A stretch of 64,000 nucleotides of DNA, from NCBI GenBank assembly GCA_947561715.1, contig OX387203.1, positions 12,710,001-12,774,000 on the forward strand. The letters run 5' to 3'. Under the pieces are notes generated by a model. It saw only the letters and a program-made list of their open reading frames with translations. It made no database searches and had not been told where the DNA came from. Position 1 is the first letter of the stretch. Every line of letters begins with the position of its first letter. The DNA is from Ascidia mentula (taxonomy: Eukaryota > Chordata > Ascidiacea > Phlebobranchia > Ascidiidae). The position numbers were made by a program, and so were the translations under genes. Positions 43,707 through 54,494 of this stretch are shown piece by piece.

Positions 43707-46104
43707 CCAGTGGCGGATCTAGAAAAAATTAGGGGGGTGTCCGAGCTTGGTCACGCCAATTATCGCGTTTGGCTTAGACCAGTGGTTCTTAACCTTTTTT
43801 CTATCACGCCTCCTTTTAGTAACGGACTTGTGCCTTACGCCTCCCAAAACTGTAAATAGGTTTCATAACAAAGGCAATTGTGTTTTTGTCGATCTACGTA
43901 AATAAGCTAGCTAGCTAAATACTGCAACACGATAAAAACATAATATGTATCAAGAATTCAATGAAACTAGCAGAAGTTTCGAATTGAGTCAGCTGATTTA
44001 TTAGTAAAAAATCGATTTCGCCTAAACTGGCATCCTCAGTATCTGCAAATTTAAATTTGCAAATAAACACAGAAAGCTATGCGGTAAATAAATCCAAGAA
44101 TAAAATAAATTAAAATATAATAAAACTACTAAAGTTAAAAAGCAAGAAACCCTGTACTGCCGCCTTCCCTATGCACTACACTGCAAGAATATGTATCAAT
44201 ATAGGCTTGCTTATTTTAACTAAAAAAATGGGACCAATAATCGGTTTGTAACGAAACAGATAATTCATCACAAAAGGTATTTTGTGACGCAATGGTTTCT
44301 TTCTTAGTGACGTAACAGTAACTTAACTGCACATGCAGAATTTTTTATTTAAAGTAAGATTTTTGTTTCGAAACTGTAAGAAATATATAGCAGACAGCAT
44401 AGGACATTAAAGTCACTACAAAAAATGAAGTTTTGGCATAGAGCTTGCGCCCCCAATGAGAATTGGATTTCCTATGGGGGTTTCTTCGTCTGTAGACTAT
44501 TACGTCACATTTTTTTTTAGTCTGGAGAACGCAATAAAACGCTGCATCACTTGCCGCAAAATAGTTCAGTTGGTCCAGTAAAGTTTAATCGAAACAGTAT
44601 AGCAAAATGCATCAGTCAAAAAGCTGTTTAAGTATCGAGTGATACAGGTTGTTCACATGAAGAGTCTGACACAGAGGAATCGTCCGCCGTTGTTTTGCAG
44701 CAACAGTCCTTTAAACAGGTGACTGCGTCTCAAGACATTGGCCAATTTGTAGAGGATTTGCATCTTTTACACGATGAAGAAAAGTTATTATTTATACAGC
44801 CATGCATACCATCAGAAGGCTATGAATTTCCCAAAATGTCTCGCGTGGGTAATGGGAAACCACGATTTCAAAGCATAAGGGCAGATTGGTTTCGGAGATA
44901 CCCTTGGTTATCGTACAGCCCAATTAGGAAAGGACTGTTTTGTCGGTTTTGTGTGCTATTTGCTCCTAGTACCGTGCATGGTTGTAAATTAGTAAATTAG
45001 ACCAAATTAGAGAAAAAAATTTGCAAGACATCAACAAGGCAGTTTATTTTTCAATTATAGCGGACGAAACCACAGATGTTGCGGGTTATGAGCAGTTATC
45101 ACTTGGTGTGCGTTATGTCAGCAAAAAAGCCAAAAACCCGCTGCTGTCTGACTGGACTGTCAACGAGGTTTTTCTTGGGTTTGTCATGGTGGAAGAACTC
45201 TCAGGTGAAGCTTTGACCAACACCATACCAACAAATTTGTCTGGTTGGGGGATAAATTTGAATGGCTTGCGCGGTCAGGGTTACTATGGAGCAGCAAATA
45301 TGTCTGGGCGATTTCGTGGTGTTCAGGCTTTGATTTCCAACAAATATCCACTGGCACTGTACACGCACTGCTCCTCACACTGTCTTAATCTTGCTTTGAT
45401 TTGTTCGTGTACAGTCCGGGACATACTTCACACATTAAAGATAATTTCAGACGTCATCAACTTTTTTAGGTCTTCTGCCAAACGTCAGTTAGTTTTGGAA
45501 TCGGCGATCCGACAAGAGTTTGCTGATGACCTAAGCATGAAGTCAGCTAAACTTACCCAAGTTGTGCCAAACTAGATGGGTAGAGCGCCACACGGCAATC
45601 GTAAAATTTATTAAGTTGTTTCCGTGCATTTTGCAAGTTTTACTCAAGGTTGAGGGCTTTTTAAACTTTACAGTTTCGTCAGAAGCAGAAGCGCACCGGA
45701 AAAGGATCGCCTCATTTTCGTTTCTGGTGGCAATGCATTCACTTGAAATGGCCACTGAGTTATTGCTTGTTGTCAGCAAATGTCTCCAAAAAAAGAGCAC
45801 ATATATTATTTCAGCTTGTGAAGAAATATCCAGCATAAAAAGGTCAATGGAAAAAATTGAAATTGGTGATTATCGTCAAATTTTCTACAAAGCCAAAGTT
45901 GTTGCGGAGAAACACCGAAATCCTGTGCGAATATATCGACAAAGAGGCGCCTGGACGAAGAAGAGGACTTGATGAAACATATATACGAAAACACCTTCAA
46001 GCCATCTATGAATTCGCTTTAAGGACGGGATCGAGTCACGCTTTTGCCCGATGTTTCAAACCGCCGCTCGTATCAACGGGGTAATCCCCATGTTTCAACG
46101 TAAG
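43707..46104 (+). mobile_element. hAT-type DNA transposon, left part
   Basis: Two terminal-type sequences lie close together: CAGTGGCGGATCTAG at 43708 and CAGTGGTTCTTAACCTTTTT at 43780, the latter a classic hAT (Charlie-like) end. The transposase pieces at 44.66-46.08 kb follow. No matching right end was found; the sequence changes at about 46105 into what looks like a gypsy LTR. At 43985-44060 lies a LINE 3' end motif (CTGAGGATGCC on the minus strand). Confidence 0.6.
44640..46083 (+). pseudogene. hAT transposase (TTF zinc finger, DUF4371 type), broken
   Basis: At 44695-45000 a TTF-type zinc-finger region reads RADWFRRYPWLSYSP then KGLFCRFCVLF. After a gap the catalytic region begins at 45021: KAVYFSIIADETTDV (the first catalytic Asp), EQLSLGVRYV, then GLRGQGYYGAANMSGR with the family's second Asp position lost (usually GQ.YDGA.NM) and HCSSHCLNLA. 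At 45562 WVERHTAIVKF continues in another frame. An internal piece between finger and catalytic domain is missing, at least three frame changes occur, and the C-terminal dimerisation region is absent. Closest known relatives are ZMYM- and THAP0-like hAT proteins. Dead copy. Confidence 0.85.
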
Positions 46105-46339
46105 TGTAACGTATGATATCTATGTTATAAAAATCTTGGGGTTGAGATTATTGTGCGTTTTTGGGTCTTGAAAAACTGGGTAGATACATTGACCACATAA
46201 CGGGGGCATCGACGCAAACCAGATTATGACGTCACAATCGCTTTTAACAATGGACAAGGTTGTGCGTGCGTCAAATGTGCGTGAAGTGCGCTGTAGTCTG
46301 AAACGTGTCAACTGAACCGTGAATGTTTTGAAGAATATA

Positions 46340-48512
46340 ATGTGGGTTGGGCCCAGATTTCAGTTATGGTGTAGCGTGGAAGCATTAAATCCTCTAATGT
46401 GGGTTGGGCCTAGATTTCAGTTATGGTGTAGCATGGAAGTATTAAATACTCTAATGTGGGTTGGGCCTAGATTTCAGTTATGGTGTAGTCTGGAAGCATT
46501 AAATACTCTAATGTGGGTTGGGCCTAGATTTCAGTTATGGTGTAGCGTGGAAGCATTAAATACTCTAATGTGGGTTGGGCCTAGATTTCAGTTATGGTGT
46601 AGTCTGGAAGTATTAAATACTCTAATGTGGGTTGGGCCTGGATTTCATTTATGGTGTAGCGTGGAAGCATTAAATACTCTAATGTGGGTTGGGCCTAGAT
46701 TTCAGTTATGGTGTAGCGTGGAAGCATTAAATACTCTAACGTGGGTTGGGCCTAGATTTCAGTTATGGTGTAGTCTGGAAGCATTAAATACTCTAATGTG
46801 GGTTGGGCCTAGATTTCATTTATGGTGTAGCGTGGAAGCATTAAATACTCTAATGTGGGTTGGGCCTGGATTTCAGTTATGGTGTAGCGTGGAAGCATTA
46901 AATAGTCTAATGTGGGTTGGGCCTAGATTTCAGTTATGGTGTAGTCTGGAAGCATTAAATACTCTAATGTGGGTTGGGCCTAGATTTCAGTTATGGTGTA
47001 GCGTGGAAGCATTAAATACTCTAATGTGGGTTGGGCCTGGATTTCAGTTATGGTGTAGCGTGGAAGCATTAAATACTCTAATGTGGGTTGGGCCCGGATT
47101 TCAGTTATGGTGTAGCGTGGAAGCATTAAATACTCTAATGTGGGTTGGGCCTAGATTTCAGTTATGGTGTAGCATGGAATTATTAAATACTCTAATGTGG
47201 GTTGGGCCCAGATTTCAGTTATGGTGTATGGTGTAGCGTGGAAGCATTAAATACTCTAATGCGGGTTGGGCCCAGATTTCGGTTATGGTGTAGCGTGGAA
47301 GCATTAAATACTCTAATGCGGGTTGGGCCCAGATTTCGGTTATGGTGTAGCGTGGAAGCATTAAATACTCTAATGTGGGTTGGGCCTGGATTTCAGTTAT
47401 GGTGTAGCGTGGAAGCATTAAATACTCTAATGTGGGTTGGGCCCGGATTTCAGTTATGGTGTAGCGTGGAAGCATTAAATACTCTAATGTGGGTTGGGCC
47501 TAGATTTCAGTTATGGTGTAGCATGGAATTATTAAATACTCTAATGTGGGTTGGGCCCAGATTTCAGTTATGGTGTATGGTGTAGCGTGGAAGCATTAAA
47601 TACTCTAATGCGGGTTGGGCCCAGATTTCAGTTATGGTGTAGCGTGGAAGCATTAAATACTCTAATGTGGTTTGGGCCTAGATTTCGGTTATGGTGTAGC
47701 GTGGAAGCATTAAATACTCTAATGTGGTTTGGGCCTAGATTTCAGTTGTGGTGTAGCGTGGAAGCATTAAATACTCTAATGTGGTTTGGGCCTAGATTTC
47801 AGTTATGGTGTAGTCTGGAAGCATTAAATACTCTAATGTGGTTTGGGCCTAGATTTCAGTTATGGTGTAGTCTGGAAGCATTAAATACTCTAATGTGGGT
47901 TGGGCCTGGATTTCAGTTATGGTGTAGTCTGGAAGCATTAAATACTCTAATGTGGTTTGGGCCTAGATTTCAGTTATGGTGTAGTCTGGAAGCATTAAAT
48001 ACTCTAATGTGGTTTGGGCCTAGATTTCAGTTATGGTGTAGTCTGGAAGCATTAAATACTCTAATGTGGGTTGGGCCTGGATTTCAGTTATGGTGTAGTC
48101 TGGAAGCATTAAATACTCTAATGTGGTTTGGGCCTAGATTTCAGTTGTGGTGTAGCGTGGAAGCATTAAATACTCTAATGTGGTTTGGGCCTAGATTTCA
48201 GTTGTGGTGTAGCGTGGAAGCATTAAATACTCTAATGTGGTTTGGGCCTAGATTTCAGTTATGGTGTAGTCTGGAAGCATTAAATACTCTAATGTGGTTT
48301 GGGCCTAGATTTCAGTTATGGTGTAGCGTGGAAGCATTAAATACTCTAATGTGGTTTGGGCCTAGATTTCAGTTATGGTGTAGTATGGAAGCATTAAATA
48401 CTCTAATGTGGGTTGGGCCTAGATTTCAGTTATGGTGTAGCGTGGAAGCATTAAATACTCTAATGTGGGTTGGGCCTGGATTTCAGTTATGGTGTAGCCT
48501 GGAAGCTTTATG
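46340..48512 (+). repeat. Left TIR array, about 38 units of 57 bp
   Basis: The unit begins ATGTGGGTTGGGCCTAGATT and ends AAGCATTAAATACTCTA. Because 57 is a multiple of three, the array reads through as repeats of MWVGPRFQLWCSVEALNTL in frames of 305, 127 and 323 codons. A 7-bp insertion (an extra TGGTGTA) breaks the frame at about 47225 and again 349 bp later, marking a duplicated block of six units plus 7 bp. Outer units have GTGGGTTGGG and inner units GTGGTTTGGG (V to F), a gradient mirrored in the right array. Confidence 0.95.
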
Positions 48513-48578
48513 TGTAAAATAGAAATTACTTTAATTTGGTTTATTTGTAGTGACCATTTGTATTTATTGTTTATTTAG

Positions 48579-51500
48579 GTTCTGTTCTGCTAAAAATCGA
48601 ATTGATTTTGTGCGAAGAGATGCTTTTTTGTGAAAGAAGTTTCAGTCTTTTGAAAGATGTTGTTGACTCTCATGAGTCTCGGCAATTTCGAAATTGTGTG
48701 CCAATGCCAAAAAATTTAATAATCTCTGAAGGTATTGTTCAACATTGGTAAGATGTAAAACTTTTCTAAATCCTAAAAACTATTTTAATACTTGCTTTAG
48801 CATCCTAAATGAAGTGGCATTCGGTGAGAAGGAATTTACATTCTCAAATACTCTAGAGAAGGTTAGTTATTACGCTGTGAATATTAAAGAATGAAACTTG
48901 CATTGTCACAAATTGGTCTAAGAATCTGTTAAGTAGTAATAAAAGTTCTATGTTCAGGCACATGAACACGTTTTTGTTGTATTATGGAAGTATTTCATTT
49001 GTGCTTTTATTTATTAGTGGTATGGATCCAAACATGAAGCAACAAATATGCTGCATCAATTCAAAAAGTCATGTGCACTAACTTTAAAGTCCCCGTTAAT
49101 TAAATCACACGGTGAGTTTTGTTGTTTGTGGGTGCTTGTTTTCACGATGGTACTGTTTTTTTTTCGAAACCTCTTTTTACGTTTGAAGATGCATGTAAAA
49201 GCTCAGTGCATTGGAATGATGCTGCCATACCATACATAATTACACGTTCAGAGTGCTTTGAATTACTTTGGCATTTTGACCGCCAATCTGAACCAAACAA
49301 ACTATATCAATATGTAATAACCATCTTTGATGTTTTGGTGTTTGCAAAGTTTGAAGGCTTAGTAAGTATACATTTAAATGTTATTAACTATCATTACATT
49401 AATGTCTTGGGCACAGAAGAGAGATATTTTGTGAAGTTTGTGAAGAATGAATTCACTTGTTTAAGTAAAATGGTTAGTAAATTGTATAGCTTAACACAAT
49501 GCTTTGTGCATATGTGTGGTTGTTTATTTTAGCAAAATATATCAGAAGCAGCAAAGGAGAATAGCAAACAAAATTTGCAGGTAATATAAGACTGGTAATT
49601 GGTGCAGTTTATAAATTTAAGTTTAGAGTAAATCCAACAATTGTTGCAGTGGGCTTGTTCAATGACTCAGGCAAATGATTTAGTTGAGAAATTTGAAATC
49701 TCCACATTGACAAAGTTCATTCATTTCTCGAAGAATTCATTTGGTATGATAAAAAAAGGCATGCTTTTTAGCTTAGTTTTACTTATTAAAAGAAAGTTCA
49801 TCAAGCCATAATTGTATGACAATACAAACTGATTACATTTGTGATTTTTTTTAGATATTTTAATAGGTCGCTTGCATTGGGACAGTACATCCACTCCCTA
49901 CATCATAGTACAAACAAAGGTCTTGGAATGCCAACATTCTAAAGATCGCAACAAGATTAAAAATGAAAGGCGTCATGTTGCACCACCTACACATGTAAGT
50001 GACTTTATGTTTTCTATGATAAAATATTGAAACCCCTTTGATCAGTTGCAAGATCATCCAAATCCTTGCAAAAAACATTTGTGTATTCAAGGGACCAAAA
50101 AAACTAACTGCAAGGCAAAAATTGTAATTCAGGAAATTATGAAGTTTCCACAGTTTCAGGTACTTCAACTTGTTTGAATCTAATTTTATTTAGTTGGATA
50201 TCAATAATTTCTTCTGTAATATGATTAGATAATCTCGAAATGTAAATCTAAAATGGACAAGACAAGTGTTGTTGTAAAAGATTTGCTGCAAAACAACGAT
50301 AAGCACTTGCTAAAGCAACAAACTTACAGTGTTTGCTTTCCATCTCAGGATGACCACACCGGTCATGTTTTAGGGGAAGTAAGGATGTTATTTAAATTAA
50401 ATGTTTACTTTTGAACTGTTTATTTACCATATTACATATTTTAAGGCTGCTGGTTTCCTTCGACCTGTTGATCAAAGAATAATTGCCAAAATAGATCAAT
50501 TGGTTACAGAAGGTGTATGCAGTATTGAGGAAATTCTTAGAAGCCTAAAACATTATGTTGCCCATGAACTTTTTCAAAATGATACCCCACCATCTACTTC
50601 AAACAGGAGATTTTATCCAACAAAAAAGGACATTCAAAGTCATTATTACCGAGTATTTTGTAAACACAGATTTGCAAAAATTGATCAAACTAATGTCCAG
50701 TGCTTGGTGGATGAATGAGTGAAGGCAGGAGATGCCAATGACAAAATATATTTCCGGCCATTCATTGCTAACATGGAACCTGAAGTAGTTGATGGAGAAA
50801 CAGCACCAGTCATTCAATCTGAACAAACCATGCTGTTTATCCATCAGTTTGCATGGCAGCGTAGATTGCTTCTGCGCTACGGCCAAGACATTTGTCTAAT
50901 GGATGCTACCTACAAGACATCCAAATATGCTCTCCCATTGTTTTTTCTCTGTGTGAAGACAAATGTTGGCTATCAAGTTGTTGCCAGTTTCATTACACAG
51001 AATGAAAGACAATTGGACATTGAAGAGGCACTGAAAATATTGAAAGAATGGACTCCTGCATGGCAACCATCATTTTTTATGGTAGATAAATGTGATGCTG
51101 AGATCCATGCCATTGAAAGCATTTTTACAGGTTAAAGTTCTGCATCAAATATACATGTACCACATATGTAAAACGAATTTTTGCCAAATGCATATGAGAA
51201 GTGAGTGTACCTCCACTAAAACATTTATGGTTATATGCAAGAACATGCAATCAAAATTAATCAATAAATTTTACTTTGAGCAGATACAAACAACAAAACA
51301 AGAGATCTTCTGGCAATTACAGAAGTTACAACGCTGAGGTTCCCAGCTTTCTTCGAAACCGACCAAGAAAATTGGTAAAACATTGTATAAAACGTATCGG
51401 AGAAACTACAAACATTCAGGCAAGTTCTATATGTAGAAAAGGGGACTTGTTCACTGTATTAAGCAGTTCCTCTTCTGAAATATACACCATTAAATTTGGC

Positions 51501-51842
51501 ACCGAAAGAGATTTTCCAAAGTGTACATGTCATGATTTTTTACACAATTTTTTACCATGCAAACACATGTTTGCAATTTTTAACAAGTATGCAGATGTTG
51601 GATGGCATAGTCTGCCAGATTGGTACTCCAATTCTGTTTACATGGTTTTGGATCCGGTTGTTGTGAACAAATTGTCAGCTGAAACTGTTTGTGATACTGT
51701 GGTCAAAACACAAGACATCAAGAATTCCTCCACAAACCAATCAATTTCTCAACCTGAAAACATTGTAACTGACGACAAAACCTGCGGTACTGACAACAAA
51801 ACCTCAGATCGCAAACAAAGCCATCAAAAGTTATTGATTTAA
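48579..51842 (+). CDS. MULE transposase gene (CaRF-like region, MULE catalytic part, SWIM finger)
   Basis: Several short exons with GT/AG borders (about 48579 to 50170) lead into a region like the CaRF/ALS2CR8 domain, with the pieces CKAKIVIQEIMKFPQF, GHVLGE, AAGFLRPVDQRIIAKI and SNRRFYPTKKDIQSHYYR (50100-50660). The MULE domain follows at 50880-51125: LMDATYKTSKYALPLFF with the first catalytic Asp, KTNVGYQVVASF, FMVDKCDAEIHAIE with the second. The stretch that should carry the third acidic residue is missing before the SWIM finger CTCHDFLHNFLPCKHMF (51526-51585). An in-frame stop at 50716 (expected Trp in LVDEW) and the missing segment suggest that this copy cannot transpose by itself. In the intact family the product would cut and join transposon ends in the nucleus. 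Confidence 0.75.
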
Positions 51843-52985
51843 TGAAGCATTTGATAGACCTTTCATATGATGTCAGTTCCAAGCAGGTTTTGGATGAAGG
51901 CATTTCTGATGGCAATGCCATGGTGGCTAAGTTTTCTAAAGCATGTTCATACGATTCTGGGTTTAGAATTACTCAACCTCCAGAACTTAAGTCATTGAAA
52001 AGGAAGCGAAAAACAACACCTTCTGAAAATACTGTCCATGATGAGTTGCCCCGCAAGCGACCAAAGCCCAATCCATTTTCATCACGGGTTGGACAATTTG
52101 CCAACCTTATGCAGCCGCTTGTATGGATATTGTTCGGAACAAACACTCAATGATGCAAAAAAACATCACAGCCCATGTTACCGGTTACAAAGCTTCTGGT
52201 GCAATTTTAAAAAACGGCCCTCATTCAATTTCTTTGTTGGAGTTAAAATCTCTGGATGATGCATTGCCACCAGCTGAAGTTTGCGAGCTTAAAAAGCATG
52301 ACAGCAGATTTAATGTTGGTTGGCTTTATGATGAAGTCATTAACAGCTACTTGTGGCGATTAACTGGTGTGCACCAACACACACTTTATGTTTGTTCGAC
52401 AGTGGCTCAAATATTACAAAGAAAAGCTTCAATTAAAAAAGTTTGGGAAGGGATAAATTTGCAAGGGAAACAAACACTGTTTATACCTTGGAACTCTTCA
52501 GGCTTCCACTGGGTTTTGCTTGTAGTTGACATCCCTGGTCGAAAAATGCTGTACATAGACCCAGTAGCAATGCCTTGTGTAAAAACAGACAGCAATGTTC
52601 AAACTGCAAAAGCTATGGTGAATTGTCTAATGGCAACAAAGTTTGGTTGGAAAATTAATACTGTGGAAATACCACACAAAACAAAACAGCCAGATGGATC
52701 AAGCTGTGGAGTGATGATATGTATGTATGCAAAATGGCTGGCAACTGGAGAAAAACTTGTGCAAAATGTTTGTACCTACAGCTATAGACTTGAAATGTTA
52801 AGGGAAATTGCTGGCAAGTGTCTTCAAGGCACAAATGAAATAAGTATGTGGAGATGAAGGCGACAATCCCCTGAAAAAAGTTTGGATTGAGTGCACTCGA
52901 TGTGGACAGTGGTTTCACATCATGTGTGTTGGTTTTTCAGAGAAGCAAGCAAAAAAAGATAAATATTTTGTGTGCACATTGTAAA
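51842..52985 (+). CDS. Ulp1-type cysteine protease plus PHD finger, MULE C-terminal region
   Basis: Follows the SWIM region after a frame change; the two were probably one protein. Basic linker with nuclear-signal-like KRKRK (about 52000). From 52123 a 244-codon frame carries a C48 (Ulp1/SENP) domain: GWLYDEVINSYLWRL, the catalytic His in FHWVLLVVD (about 128), Asp in LYIDPVA (about 146), Gln in KQPDGSSC (about 189) and Cys in SSCGVMIC (about 195). All four are present. A second frame change leads to a PHD-like finger, WIECTRCGQWFHIMC, whose last CAHC pair (about 52972) lies in another frame beyond an A-run. Ulp1 domains remove SUMO-like modifiers; in plant MULEs they are carried by Kaonashi-type elements. 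A role in the transposition complex is inference. Confidence 0.78.
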
Positions 52986-53084
52986 TCAAACAACATTACA
53001 ATCTGTTAAACAAATAAGAACACAAGCCAAATGAAATTTATTCACTATACCATAACAACCACAATGTCCCATTTTTTTTAGTTT

Positions 53085-53425
53085 TATCACTTCTGCAAAG
53101 TGAATGTAATACCGTACCTTTTGGGTTTTGGCCCAAAGGGTGTAACACTCTTGGAGTGACGGTAAACCTGACCAATCGGGACTCTACCTGAGAGGTGTAA
53201 CACTCCTGCGAAGTGAATTTCCTACCATACCTTTGGGTTTTGACCCTAATGGTGTAACACTCGTAGAGTGATGGTAAACCTGACCAATCGGGACTCTACC
53301 TGAGAGGTGTAACACTTTCGCAGAGTGAATTTCATACCATACCTTGCGATGGTAAAACTGACCAATCAGGCTTCAACCTGAGAGGTGTAACACTTCTGCA
53401 GAGTGATTTTAAGACCATACTATTT
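53085..53425. repeat. Three-copy tandem repeat of 75-120 bp inside the MULE
   Basis: The block GAGAGGTGTAACACT..GCAGAGTGAATTTCATACCATACC occurs around 53190, 53303 and 53378, with an earlier variant at 53085. CTGACCAATCGGGACTCTACC lies between the copies. It is non-coding and sits just after the stop of the protease gene, so it may form the 3' untranslated region or a terminator-like structure. Confidence 0.7.
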
Positions 53426-54490
53426 AAGTATTGTGTTTTCTTCAACACGTATTATGTTGTTCAACCCAGTTTCATATGGCTACTGGCGAGGCGTCTGGGT
53501 TATCAAAAATGCCAACGACCACATGGAAAAGCCTCCTGGGCGTGGTAGGAATTTTTCAAACACAACATAAAAATGCAGTCCATCAACATATAAGCAAACA
53601 TTATTTATTTGGAAAGCCTGAAATGCACTTAGTTCGCCATAAAAAAGAGAAATCGATTACAAAACAAATAGCACCATTTTTGTAGCGACATGTGACAAAG
53701 AGTGCAATGTTTGTGCCCAAAGGAAGTTCATTTAAATTTGCATTGTCTGGCAGTGGCAGAAACAGTTTATTGCATCACAATTAGCATACACAAAACAATA
53801 TATATAACACAAATGCTGTTTAACATAAAATAGTGTGTTTTATAAAGATTTCAACTTTGTAAAAAATATGTTTGGAAATTTGTATCTGGTTTCTTGCAGC
53901 TTATTTAGGGTGGCTTCTATCTTTGCAGAATCTGCAGTGTTAAAGCTTTGTTACAATTTTGTTTTATCAATCAAGAATCATACAGGAATATCCATTTTTT
54001 TAAATCCAATGTAAACAATATACGAAGTGAAAATATTTTGTAGTATGACGACAGACACTATCATATCCATAGTATGATATAAAATAATTTCATTTTTGGG
54101 AAGGAGTAAAAAGGACCACACAAAATGAACTTTAAAGACTTAACAGTAATTCTTACCTTATTCAAATTATACTTTATTTCCACAGATGTAATATTCCAAC
54201 AGAAGCATTGCAGATGTTCAGCTGAAATTCAAGTAGCATTTAAAATTGTTTTTTTTAAATAAAATCATAACAAACCTTTTGATTTGTGTCTTCTGTTTAA
54301 CTTGTCGCTTCAAATGTCATTTGTCTTTTGTTGAAACCAACATAGTCAAAATAGAATGACCTAAATTATGTTAATGGATCTAAACACATTGGCAACATGC
54401 TTCATTCTGATGGTCTGAGCTTGTGCAAAGTAAGCAAAACCAAAACATAATAGTTCCAGTCATACACCAACCCACAGAGTATAAAGTTTT
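53426..54490. other. MULE interior, no gene seen
   Basis: AT-rich sequence between the protease gene and the right TIR. The frame at 53431-53685 (84 codons) is not recognisable. Confidence 0.5.
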
Positions 54491-54494
54491 TAAG

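Noticed and set aside
46319-47236. A conventional repeat-protein gene encoded by the 57-bp array
   Set aside because: The frame is open on account of the 57-bp period. The identical array is inverted at the other end of the transposon, so the TIR explanation is simpler. Kept only as a finding to test.
46340-48512. CRISPR array
   Set aside because: The 57-bp units are contiguous with no unique spacers, and the context is a eukaryotic transposon.
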